A stretch of DNA of 38,429 nt from Acidimicrobiaceae bacterium (GCA_003167415.1 PMTF01000015.1:17575-56003), one strand, 5' to 3'. Positions 25,153 through 32,639 are shown, numbered from the stretch's first letter. Numbers and translations are program-made. Notes: a model not told the origin generated them from the letters alone.

Positions 25153-26442
25153 ATGCCCGGGTCTTTTCCTTCGAACTTGGGTGGTCCAACAATAGTGAGC
25201 CATTTCACTCGCATCCCCGCCCACGTCGTGGTCGATGCACGGAACCTTATCGGCATGGCCGCCTCTCTGAGTATGTCAAAGCCAACTCTTACGTTCCCGG
25301 GGTTTCGAGACTTATTGACTCATTACGGATTTGAAATGGTCAAACTGAACGTCGGAATTGGGTTGGCGAGAAATGCGGGCTCAGGAGTTCTGTCTCACAT
25401 ACACACTGATAACTCAAGACTCAGAACCTCACTTCAACGCGACGGGGCATCGATTCTTGAGGGCGAAATTCGGTTCGAGGAGGACAAGGTCAAAGAGAAG
25501 ATGGTCGACGTTAAGTGCGCTTTGAAGGTCGTTGAGATCGCGCGTATGAATGATGAAGAACGGCCAAAAGCAATCGTTCTGTTTTCGCGAGACCTTGATT
25601 TGTTACCTGCTGCGGAGCAAGCCACGGCGCTTGGCGTACCGACTTACATCATGTCGAGCGACGCAGCTTATCTCCGACACCAACATCATTTACTCCTTAC
25701 GCCTGCTTCATACTCGCAGTTGAGCGATGGCGACGCGGACCTTGCGTTTGGAAACACTGATATTGCGAAACTTATTGGTGACCCCGGTCCTCACCTGTGG
25801 ACAGTCGATTCTTCGACCACCCTATTAGGAGTATCTGGCCGTAATCTGACCCACGAATCAGGAATTCGAGGATTCGCGTCGGACGTAGACATCGGCGTGG
25901 CGACCGCTGGTGAAGAATTGACCCTATATATTGCTGACACAATTTTCGACCAAGAGCTCCCAGTTCCCTATTGTACGTCTGCTGACACATTTGACGTTGA
26001 AAGACCGTGGTTAGTAGAAACCGAAGTCGCTCTTAGAAAGGACTCGTCAAAAATCGAGATTGAGCTAAACGGCCAAGTAGTACGAGTCAAGTGTCCGGTT
26101 GGCACAGCGACGCCAGGACAGAGAATTCTCATACGTTGCAAAGGGGGCCTTTACCATCAGCAGGCGGTGGCGCGCCTCATCGGCCCGCTTGACGAAGCCG
26201 ATTCCTCGGCTATTGAGTCAGCACATCTCGAACTGGGGCGTCCCATAGTTGTTCAAGTCGAGACGATTGCAATTGGCGGTAATGCCTTCGTTGCACTGAC
26301 CCCCGACGCACAAAGATATCCGTTAAAGAAAGCACTCGGAGTTAGGCCTCGCTTGGGATATTGGTATGCAGCAGTACCCTCACCGACAGCGGGAGGATCG
26401 TTTGAACTTGAACTCGTCTCCACTGAATTGTTGCAGCGTTAA
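25153..26442 (+). CDS. NYN-domain (PIN-like) putative RNase with C-terminal beta-rich region
   Basis: A 429-residue protein (413-415 residues if it starts at the GTG at 25195). The N-terminal half resembles a NYN/PIN-like nuclease: HVVVDARNLIGMA with the first acidic residue, VDVKCALKVVEIA, IVLFSRDLDLLPAAEQATALG with the DxD pair, then VPTYIMSSDAAYLR. NYN domains are metal-dependent RNases. The C-terminal ~200 residues have beta-strand patterns (RILIRCKGGLYHQQAVARLIG, VVQVETIAIGGNAFVALT), perhaps OB-like nucleic-acid-binding domains. I do not recognise the full architecture. It follows a terminator-like hairpin and stands alone. Confidence 0.75.
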   Translation: MPGSFPSNLGGPTIVSHFTRIPAHVVVDARNLIGMAASLSMSKPTLTFPGFRDLLTHYGFEMVKLNVGIGLARNAGSGVLSHIHTDNSRLRTSLQRDGASILEGEIRFEEDKVKEKMVDVKCALKVVEIARMNDEERPKAIVLFSRDLDLLPAAEQATALGVPTYIMSSDAAYLRHQHHLLLTPASYSQLSDGDADLAFGNTDIAKLIGDPGPHLWTVDSSTTLLGVSGRNLTHESGIRGFASDVDIGVATAGEELTLYIADTIFDQELPVPYCTSADTFDVERPWLVETEVALRKDSSKIEIELNGQVVRVKCPVGTATPGQRILIRCKGGLYHQQAVARLIGPLDEADSSAIESAHLELGRPIVVQVETIAIGGNAFVALTPDAQRYPLKKALGVRPRLGYWYAAVPSPTAGGSFELELVSTELLQR

Positions 26443-26559
26443 CAGGGCAACCAGGTTTCTCAAAGGATGTTTCGCCATTGGCGCTGTTAGCCCAAAAAAA
26501 CACTTGAGGATAAGTCCGCAACTGGGCTCGTGAATCGCGACGGTAAAATTGGAGTGATG

Positions 26560-26928
26560 TCAACGGCGAGACGAAGCCGCCGTCCACAGGTTGTATCGAA
26601 CTATTCGTGCGTCAGGATAGTCGCGGCCATAGTGGATTTGGCGAATTCCTTGGTCCCAGTCGGCCGCTGATCGTGACGCCACACCAACGCGTCGCGCGGC
26701 GTCTGTTCGTGAAACCCCCTCAGCGCGTAAGCACAAGATCTCCTCCCTGTTAGGACTCACGTCTCGCCCGGTGCAAATGCCGGCCTGGTGGGCCCACTTG
26801 AAGCACGTGATTCGGATGAAGCCCAATTCGCGGGCCACCGCCGTGACGTTTCGATTGAGTTCGGGTCGACGAAAGAACTCCGCTTTATCTTCATCGGAGT
26901 AACTCCGATTCGCTTGGCGTACAGCCAC
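26560..26928 (-). pseudogene. 5' fragment of an IS30-family transposase gene
   Basis: A 122-codon frame with HTH repeats of the IS30 transposase N-terminus: RSYSDEDKAEFFRRP, NVTAVARELGFIRITCFKWA, EEILCLRAEGVSRTDAARRVG and SAADWDQGIRQIHYGR. The catalytic DDE domain is absent, and the sequence diverges after IVRYNLW. No terminal inverted repeats were identified. It is an insertion-sequence relic between the NYN gene and the ACP operon. Confidence 0.75.
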
Positions 26929-26960
26929 AGTGCGCTGGTCCAGAATTGGTCACTTCCTAC

Positions 26961-26989
26961 TAGCACTCTCCTAGCTATTAGCACTCTCC
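26961..26989. repeat. direct repeat of TAGCACTCTCC
   Basis: Two identical 11-bp copies (26961-26971 and 26979-26989) lie 18 bp apart, upstream of the ACP operon promoter. TTAGCACTC is the left half of a CIRCE-type element, but no inverted right half (GAGTGCTAA) follows. It may be an operator for another regulator, or a remnant of a promoter carried by the IS relic. Confidence 0.55.
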
Positions 26990-27037
26990 AAGGTTGACTT
27001 ACTGTCAGAAAAAGAGCCAGATCTGTATATCCTTTGC

Positions 27038-27066
27038 TTGTAATTCCGACGGCAATGGTGTATCCT
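27038..27066 (+). promoter_or_regulatory. predicted promoter of the ACP-protease operon with ACTGTCAG repeats
   Basis: TTGTAA (27038-27043), a 17-bp spacer and TATCCT (27061-27066) fit a housekeeping sigma promoter. Transcription would begin near 27073, giving a very short leader before the ATG at 27089. ACTGTCAG occurs twice, at 27001-27008 and overlapping the start site at 27068-27075. It is a candidate operator, for example for the XRE protein encoded in the operon. Confidence 0.5.
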
Positions 27067-27088
27067 AACTGTCAGGAAATCTTACAGA

Positions 27089-27442
27089 ATGACTCAAAAC
27101 CCGTCGGAAAGACAAACAGAGATGGTGACGATACCAGAAGTTCTACCGATTACAATTCCCACTCGGCTTGAATTGATCCGCTCGGTGATAGTTGCCCTTG
27201 CCGAAGTTCGCGGCTGTTCGAGCGTGGAACTAGAAGGCGAAATGCACAAAGCGGGTGGAGAACTGGAGATGGAGTCTCCTGAGGCCGTCGCGGTCCTCTC
27301 CAAGGTCGAGCGTCGATACGGCGGACGAAGGCTCGCGAAGGTTGAGGACCTTGAACCTGAGGAATTGACTTCCGTAACAGTGCTCGCTGGTCTCATCCAC
27401 AGCAGATGGCCTGCCGCAGATGACGACCGGAGTAACGAGTAA
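27089..27442 (+). CDS. acyl-carrier-protein-like protein
   Basis: A 117-residue protein whose residues ~25-110 resemble an acyl carrier protein four-helix bundle. Helix 1 is LIRSVIVALAEVRG. The attachment region AGGELEMESPEAVAVLSKVE has Ser63 in ESP where DSL is usual, and the protein ends TSVTVLAGLIHSRW, like the ACP final helix. If Ser63 is phosphopantetheinylated, it would carry an acyl or aminoacyl group. This is strongly supported by the AcpS-type transferase encoded two genes downstream. The first gene of the operon, it overlaps the next by one base. ATG 27122 is an alternative start. Assignment is by pattern and context. Confidence 0.7.
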   Translation: MTQNPSERQTEMVTIPEVLPITIPTRLELIRSVIVALAEVRGCSSVELEGEMHKAGGELEMESPEAVAVLSKVERRYGGRRLAKVEDLEPEELTSVTVLAGLIHSRWPAADDDRSNE

Positions 27443-28257
27443 TGGCCATCTTCGTGTCCGAGACGAACATTTCTGTGGCCTGGGTCACCGGATTGACCAA
27501 ACTCATTGAGGCCGGTGGAGAGGCGGTAAATCTCATAGTTGCAATCGCAAAGCCGCTCGTCGAGATTCAGGAAGTACGGTCAACGTTGGACGAGTTCATT
27601 GCCGCTCGTCGAATGGGCAACCGTAAGTCAATGGAAAAGGTGTCGACCGTTGCAAATACTCTCTTCCCTCAGTCCTGGTATCGAGCGAACCTCGGAGAGG
27701 CGGCGGCAGATCACTTGTACGAGCTGGAACGAGAGACCCGTTCCGCAAGTCATAGGACGGCTAAACATGGCACTTATTTCGAACGGATGGTGGCGTGGCC
27801 AGATCCCGAAAAGGGGCCGGTCAATCAACTATCGCGCGCCATAGAGCGACTTAGTGCGGCCCGTGAAAGAGGACACCAGCGTGGCAACCAGTACGAAGTT
27901 GGTGTCACGGGTCCGATGGAGGAGGGAATTGCGGCACCAATTGTCGTTCCCGGCCACGACAACTCGACCAGAGGCTTTCCTTGCTTGAGTCATATCAGTT
28001 TTAGCCTTCACAAGGGTGAACTACATTTGGCTGCGTTGTATCGCAGCCACGACTACGTGAGTAGGGCGTACGGGAACTACATCGGTCTCGGTCGCGTACT
28101 TTCATTTGTCGGAAACGAGTCCGGCTGGCCAATCGGCGAAGTGACATGCATTTCGTCGTCGGCTACGTCTGAGTTCTCGCGGGGCGGCAATTTTGGAAAG
28201 GGAGCCGTAGAGGATTTGCTTACGAAGTGTGTTGCTTTGGTTGAGTCAGAGCAATGA
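27442..28257 (+). CDS. divergent thymidylate-synthase-like protein
   Basis: A 271-residue protein. The C-terminal half follows the thymidylate synthase core: FPCLSHISFSLH with the nucleophile-position Cys181, GELHLAALYRSHDYVSRAYG with R201-S202 and D204, then N212 and LGRVLSFVG. Family members methylate or hydroxymethylate a pyrimidine nucleotide at C5 (TS, dUMP/dCMP hydroxymethylases, MilA). The later HiY motif of TS is absent here, and the N-terminus is short and unlike TS, so the substrate or reaction may differ. It is coupled on both sides (1-bp overlap with the ACP gene, 4-bp overlap with acpS), which suggests that the three proteins act together. Confidence 0.7.
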   Translation: MAIFVSETNISVAWVTGLTKLIEAGGEAVNLIVAIAKPLVEIQEVRSTLDEFIAARRMGNRKSMEKVSTVANTLFPQSWYRANLGEAAADHLYELERETRSASHRTAKHGTYFERMVAWPDPEKGPVNQLSRAIERLSAARERGHQRGNQYEVGVTGPMEEGIAAPIVVPGHDNSTRGFPCLSHISFSLHKGELHLAALYRSHDYVSRAYGNYIGLGRVLSFVGNESGWPIGEVTCISSSATSEFSRGGNFGKGAVEDLLTKCVALVESEQ

Positions 28258-28727
28258 ATCACGGCGCACTATTTGATTTGCTGGACGATGCGGTTGCACT
28301 GTCTTTGAACCATCTCACTCTTAAGGTAGGAATCGATCGTGTGGAGATCGAGACCTTTACCCAACTCCTCGCCTCGGGCGGTGAAGAATTTCTTTCAGAG
28401 GTTTATAGATCCGACGAGATCAATTACTGCTCGGGCAGGATTGAGCACTTGGCGGCGCGACTTTGTGCAAAGGAAGCCACGCTAAAAGTTCTTGGGACGG
28501 GAATTCGTGGCATCGCCCTCGCAGAGGTCGAAGTCACACACGCAGCTAACGGACAGCCGGACATATCACTCGTTGGGCGCGCGAGCGACCGAGCATCGGC
28601 ACTTCACGTCGTTTCAATTGCCGTCAGTATGACGCATACAAAATTCGCAGCGGAGGCGGTAGTTGTTGCACTGCTCGATGCACGAATAGACGGATTCAAC
28701 TTTGAAAGGAGTGTTAATAATGGGTGA
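28254..28727 (+). CDS. AcpS-type 4'-phosphopantetheinyl transferase
   Basis: A 157-residue member of the AcpS (holo-ACP synthase) family. The metal-binding motif is VGIDRVEI (D28), and the second is LAARLCAKEATLKVLGTG with K73, E74 and K78. The usual later segments are ALAEVEVTHAANGQP and VSMTHTKFAAEAVVVA. It transfers phosphopantetheine from CoA to a carrier-protein serine; the obvious client is the ACP-like protein of this operon. A dedicated AcpS beside its ACP on a mobile island is unusual. Its ATG overlaps the TS-like gene's stop by 4 bp. Confidence 0.88.
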   Translation: MNHGALFDLLDDAVALSLNHLTLKVGIDRVEIETFTQLLASGGEEFLSEVYRSDEINYCSGRIEHLAARLCAKEATLKVLGTGIRGIALAEVEVTHAANGQPDISLVGRASDRASALHVVSIAVSMTHTKFAAEAVVVALLDARIDGFNFERSVNNG

Positions 28728-29124
28728 TGCTGATTCAGAACTGTTGCCTGATCACAAAAACCTGACCGACGAAGAGTACGTGCGCATGGGCGTGCGCCTG
28801 CGTGAGGCTCGAGATTACCTCGATCTCTCTCAAGAGGCGGTGGCTGATGCACTGAAGATTCCCAGAGCGTCCGTGTCAGCGATCGAGAGCGGTAAACGGA
28901 AAGTAAGCAGTCTTGAGTTACGAGATCTAGCCCGCTTGTACCGCCGTCCGTTGGACACATTTTACGACCCACATAATGATTCAGTTCCACCCGAAAGCGA
29001 AGCTGACCAGGCTCTCTATCGAACCGTTCGAGAGTTGAGCGAGGACGATAAAGAGCAGGTGCTTAAGTTTGCCGAATTCATCAAGACCTCGGGTCAAGCA
29101 CCGGCAAGACCGAAGGCTCGCTGA
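28720..29124 (+). CDS. XRE-family HTH regulator
   Basis: A 134-residue protein with an HTH at ~25-80: MGVRLREARDYLDLSQEAVA, then LKIPRASVSAIESGKRKVSS, then LRDLARLYRRPLDTFYD. A charged C-terminal helix (ELSEDDKEQVLKFAEFIKTS) probably mediates dimerisation. AAGGAG lies eight bases before the ATG at 28720, which decides the start over the longer frame. It is followed by an ImmA/IrrE gene, the usual XRE/ImmA pair. It probably represses the operon promoter and is cleaved or relieved by the peptidase, as in ICEBs1 ImmR/ImmA (inference). Confidence 0.88.
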   Translation: MGDADSELLPDHKNLTDEEYVRMGVRLREARDYLDLSQEAVADALKIPRASVSAIESGKRKVSSLELRDLARLYRRPLDTFYDPHNDSVPPESEADQALYRTVRELSEDDKEQVLKFAEFIKTSGQAPARPKAR

Positions 29125-29151
29125 GTTGTTCACTCGTCCTACTTTCAAGAA

Positions 29152-30177
29152 ATGCCTGCTTTGAGTCCGCGATCGGCGTACGAACGAGCACGTCTTCGGG
29201 GTACCAAGGCCGCACTGGATGAGCACAATCGTCTTGGTCTGCAGTTGCGCGAACGAATCGACATCTTCGAAGTCATTGAAGACCAACGACTCTGGTTATT
29301 CAGCCAACCGATGCGTGACCTCTACGGGGCGTACAAGCGGTCGGGGACTTCTGGCGGTATCCTACTCAACTCACAACATCCTGCAACTACCCAGCGTTTC
29401 ACTGCGTCACATGAATACGGCCACCACATCCTCGGGCATGAAGCAAGCGTCGATGAGGAAGAACAGATGTTTCAAAGCCAGAAGTTAATTGAGGTTGAGG
29501 CCCAAGCATTCGCTGGCGAGTTTCTGATGCCGCTTCAACTCGTCAATTACACGTTGCGCACGATGGGATTCGATCGTCAGAATCCGCAGCTTTCTCCCTT
29601 GGACATTTACAAGGTCGCCCTCGAGTTAGGCGTGAGCTACCGGGCGGCCGTGACGCAGTTGACGAATCACAAAAAAATCAGTCGTCTGCTCGGACGGCGA
29701 TTCGCGAAAATTAGTCCCCTTAAGATAAAGACCTTCGTTGGGGGCGTTAAGCCGGAGTTCTCCTGGGCCGACGTATGGATTCTCGATCCGACGCAAGAGG
29801 GGAGAGAATTCTCTCCGAGTTTGCGAGACGAGATTCACGTCGAGCTGCCTGAAACTCCCTCGACTGGATATGTCTGGGAGATTGTTGATCCGGCGGCGGA
29901 GGTTCTCACGTATGTGGGTGAATCTTTCGAACCGCAGGGAGGCGAAGAGTCCATCGGCTCCTCTGGTGAACGGCACTTCCTCTTCCGAGTTATCACCGCT
30001 GGCCGGGGACAACTTCGTTTGGAAATGCGCCGACCGTGGCTGGAAGATGTGCAGCCCCGAGTCCGATTCGAAGCAACCATAAGCTCGGTACCCCGACTTT
30101 CCGGCGAGTCGGGTTCAGGCCTCAGCCATTCCCAAAGAGAAGCCTTGCTGGAAGAGGTTGGTGCGACGCAGCTATGA
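29152..30177 (+). CDS. ImmA/IrrE metallopeptidase fused to a chagasin-like cysteine-protease-inhibitor domain
   Basis: A 341-residue fusion. Residues ~30-185 are an ImmA/IrrE (M78) zinc peptidase: HEYGH at 87-91 and the third-ligand helix with E116 in VEAQAFAGEFLMP. Residues ~205-312 resemble a chagasin (inhibitor family I42) domain with its three inhibitory loops: TPSTGYVWEI (235-244), GSSGERHFLF (269-278) and RRPWLED (293-299). Chagasins inhibit papain-type cysteine proteases. The next gene, overlapping by 4 bp, encodes such a protease. I infer that this protein holds the protease inactive, while its peptidase domain responds to a signal and may cut the XRE regulator or itself. Confidence 0.85.
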   Translation: MPALSPRSAYERARLRGTKAALDEHNRLGLQLRERIDIFEVIEDQRLWLFSQPMRDLYGAYKRSGTSGGILLNSQHPATTQRFTASHEYGHHILGHEASVDEEEQMFQSQKLIEVEAQAFAGEFLMPLQLVNYTLRTMGFDRQNPQLSPLDIYKVALELGVSYRAAVTQLTNHKKISRLLGRRFAKISPLKIKTFVGGVKPEFSWADVWILDPTQEGREFSPSLRDEIHVELPETPSTGYVWEIVDPAAEVLTYVGESFEPQGGEESIGSSGERHFLFRVITAGRGQLRLEMRRPWLEDVQPRVRFEATISSVPRLSGESGSGLSHSQREALLEEVGATQL

Positions 30178-30884
30178 CGGTAACAGTTGATCTTCGTCCA
30201 AGGCTTCCGCCCGTCCGTGACCAAGGAGATCGTGGGACCTGCTTGGCCTTCGCAGTTACTGCTCTTCATGAAATCCTTCGCGCTGGTGGTGCGCCGGCGG
30301 GACAGGATCTCGCCGAGGAGGCGTTGTACTGGGGCTGCAAGCAGATTGATGGCAATTGGACCACTGGAACTTCATTTCAGTCTGCCTCTGTGGCGCTGCC
30401 CCGATGGGGTCAACCGATCGAAACAATGTGGCCGTACGACCCCAACCGACCAGATGGTGCCCCTTACCACCCTCCGATCACGCCGGGTGGCGTCGATTGG
30501 TTTCAAGCGGGACTCCGTTCCGAAGCGGCGACGTCGACCAAAGTTCGTACTCTCCTTGCTGGCAATTTGCCGGTTGCCCTTGGCATCACGATCTATCCAT
30601 CCTTCTACCGGCCCAGTACCTCGGGCCATATCGCTGACCCGCGACCGGGCGAACCGCAAAAGGGTCGTCACGCGGTCGTCGCCGTTGGCTACGACGCCGG
30701 CCGCATCTTGGTTCGCAATTCGTGGGGAAACTATTGGGGACTTAGCGGTTACGGATGGATTAGTAATTCGTACGTCGACAGCCATGCCAGTGATGTGTGG
30801 ACTGTAGTAGTGAGCGCCGGGACGTTGACCCCTCCTACTCCACAGCTGCACGCCTTAGCGATAAACACATATGGAACAGGATGA
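30174..30884 (+). CDS. papain-like (C1 family) cysteine protease without signal peptide
   Basis: A 236-residue C1A-fold peptidase with all catalytic elements: oxyanion Gln17 and nucleophile Cys23 in VRDQGDRGTCLAFA, His166 in KGRHAVVAVGYD and Asn182 in LVRNSWGNYWG. There is no signal peptide and no pro-domain, so it would be made active in the cytoplasm, where uncontrolled activity would be harmful. Control may come from the chagasin-like domain encoded just upstream, with which it is translationally coupled (ATGA overlap). An upstream in-frame start at 30036 lies inside the previous gene and is rejected. It could be an effector or a processing enzyme for the ACP/TS-like proteins. Confidence 0.9.
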   Translation: MTVTVDLRPRLPPVRDQGDRGTCLAFAVTALHEILRAGGAPAGQDLAEEALYWGCKQIDGNWTTGTSFQSASVALPRWGQPIETMWPYDPNRPDGAPYHPPITPGGVDWFQAGLRSEAATSTKVRTLLAGNLPVALGITIYPSFYRPSTSGHIADPRPGEPQKGRHAVVAVGYDAGRILVRNSWGNYWGLSGYGWISNSYVDSHASDVWTVVVSAGTLTPPTPQLHALAINTYGTG

Positions 30885-30987
30885 ATTTCGAGAAATTGTC
30901 ATCATGGCTGATTCCTGTGAACTGATCAACTTTTAGAAGATAGTCTGATCGAATGTTGTCGCTTTTTGAATTAGTCGGCATCGGGCG

Positions 30988-31701
30988 GTGACCGGCTTTT
31001 GGAGCACCGAAACCTTACGGATAAGGTCGAACGATCTGATTAGCCCTTTCAGTGAGGAACGCATACGCAATTGCGCATACGAGTTGAGTCTTGGTAATGA
31101 GGTCTTCATTACCGGTGAGGAGAGTGAGACCAAGCGCGTCCTTAATAATCGAGGTGACCAGATCTCGATACGTCCTGGGCAATTCGCCGACTTGCTCACA
31201 GAAGAAGTTGTAAAAATCCCTGCCAACGCGATTGGCTTAATCTCGATGAAGTTCGGGATCAAGAAGAGTGGTCTGATAAACGTTTCGGGATTTCATGTCG
31301 ATCCCGGCTACAAGGGAAAGCTGCTCTTTTCTGTTTACAATGCTGGGCCGTCCCCAACGGTCTTGTCCCGTGGCGATCCAGTTTTCCTGCTTTGGTATTG
31401 TGATTTGGATCGTGAAACAGAAGATCTCTATCTGAATAGTCCGCAACGAGATTCGTTAACGTCAGACGATGTGTCCCAATTATTGGGTGACGTTTGGTCT
31501 CCTGAGGCCCTCGCCTCCAAAGTGGCCGCGCTGGAAAGACAGATGAATCTTTGGACGTGGCTTGGCCGCGCAGTGCTGGTTGCGTTGATTTCTGGCCTCG
31601 TAGGTCTCGGGATTGGTTGGGGCGTCCATATCGATAGGCCGACCTCGAATATAATTCCTACAACGACAACGACCGTTCCCGTATCGTCTAACTCTCATTG
31701 A
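30988..31701 (+). CDS. membrane-anchored dCTP deaminase/dUTPase-fold protein, probably non-catalytic
   Basis: A 237-residue protein. Residues ~10-142 follow the Dcd/Dut fold: CAYELSLGNEVF, RPGQFADLLTEEVVKIP, GLISMKFGIKKSGLINVSG, VDPGYKGKLLFSVYNAG and LSRGDPVFLLWYCDL. In dCTP deaminases the strand after PGYxG carries the catalytic Glu; here it is LLFSVYN, so the Glu is missing, and the SSxxR loop is also changed. A transmembrane helix at ~193-213 and a short Thr-rich tail follow. It may bind pyrimidine nucleotides as a sensor at the membrane. GTG 30988 is the first start after an in-frame stop. Confidence 0.8.
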   Translation: MTGFWSTETLRIRSNDLISPFSEERIRNCAYELSLGNEVFITGEESETKRVLNNRGDQISIRPGQFADLLTEEVVKIPANAIGLISMKFGIKKSGLINVSGFHVDPGYKGKLLFSVYNAGPSPTVLSRGDPVFLLWYCDLDRETEDLYLNSPQRDSLTSDDVSQLLGDVWSPEALASKVAALERQMNLWTWLGRAVLVALISGLVGLGIGWGVHIDRPTSNIIPTTTTTVPVSSNSH

Positions 31702-32014
31702 TTCGTAAATGTGCGCAACTCACCTTGCGATGATGCCAACTAACTCGGACGGTTTCACGGTTTATCAACACATTGTCAAAAGAATGTTGCCCGTGTTACC
31801 AGCTAGATTTCCGAGAGTTGCGTCGTAAAAATGTGATTCCACATGGATTAGTGATCATTAGCCACCACCCTTGTCCGTTAACGGGCGCTATGCGACGCTA
31901 AGGTTTCGTCCTGTCACGTCTTTCGAAGTGCCCGCTCGAGCTGTCATAAATTGAGGCTAGGGGTAGCCTGTAACACATCCATGGAGCCACACCAGTACGA
32001 GGAAGGAGTCGGCC
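31702..32014. promoter_or_regulatory. palindrome-rich intergenic region upstream of the nucleotide-modification genes
   Basis: This 313-bp stretch has no gene but several short palindromes: ATGTG-ATTC-CACAT (31831-31844), TGATCA (31852-31857), CCGTTAACGG (31875-31884) and AGGCTA-GGGG-TAGCCT (31954-31969). The last lies ~45 bp before the next start codon. Operators, a structured leader or a transfer origin are all possible. No clear -35/-10 pair was found. Confidence 0.5.
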
Positions 32015-32623
32015 TTGTCCCAGGTGACACTCGCCCTCAACCCCGGAGTTTCAGTGGTCCTCGAAGGACTCGACGGCACAGGCAAGTCGACGCAGTTGAG
32101 CATTCTCAAGAGCGCACTTGACCCTGGTTCGGTCGTTCTTGCACATATGCCTGGCGGCTTCACACAGTTCACTCGGCGGGTAAGCGAGGCTCTCGAGGGC
32201 GACGGCGAGGGGCCTACTTCTGGCCTGGCCCAGCAACTCGCACATCTTGCTTGCCACGCGGAGTCAATTGCACTTCTCGTGGCGGCTATTAATTCTGGAG
32301 CACTTGTGCTTGATCGGTGGTGGTGGTCGGCTCTCGCTTATGGTTGGTACGGTGGCCCGGTGAGAGGATCTGGTCTCTCCGAGAAGAGCTTCAGAGAACT
32401 AATAGACGTAATTTGGGCGCCGGTTGTGGCGTCAGTAGTCTTTGTGTTCTTGGAACCGCACCAAGTTGATAGTAATAATCTCGCGGGCGTCGAAGTCGGT
32501 TATCGTACGCTCCTCGATCAGTATCCCGATCTTTCGGTGGTGGTGTCCGGTGGTTCTCCGTCAGATACCCATGACTTTATTGTTCGAACACTTATTCAAC
32601 GTGGCCTCGCTACCCGGGTCTAA
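32015..32623 (+). CDS. thymidylate-kinase-like nucleoside monophosphate kinase
   Basis: A 202-residue P-loop kinase of the dTMP kinase family: EGLDGTGKST (17-26) is the family's Walker A, and LVLDRWWWSALAYGWYGG holds the DR(Y) motif at D100-R101. The region VGYRTLLDQYPDLSVVV matches the late TMPK helix-strand. The lid Arg residues are not obvious, so the substrate could be a modified pyrimidine monophosphate. Start is a TTG with GAAGGAG upstream. It lies 16 bp before a thymidylate synthase homologue. TS-type enzyme plus TMPK is the pairing seen in phages that make hypermodified pyrimidines. Confidence 0.85.
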   Translation: MSQVTLALNPGVSVVLEGLDGTGKSTQLSILKSALDPGSVVLAHMPGGFTQFTRRVSEALEGDGEGPTSGLAQQLAHLACHAESIALLVAAINSGALVLDRWWWSALAYGWYGGPVRGSGLSEKSFRELIDVIWAPVVASVVFVFLEPHQVDSNNLAGVEVGYRTLLDQYPDLSVVVSGGSPSDTHDFIVRTLIQRGLATRV

Positions 32624-32639
32624 GGCAAAGTGACTTGGA

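Noticed and set aside
26961-26989. CIRCE (HrcA) operator
   Set aside because: Only left half-sites in direct orientation; the inverted GAGTGCTAA half is missing and no chaperone gene follows.
30036-30173. Upstream start of the papain-like protease
   Set aside because: It lies inside the chagasin-domain codons; the ATG at 30174 with the ATGA overlap fits the family N-terminus.
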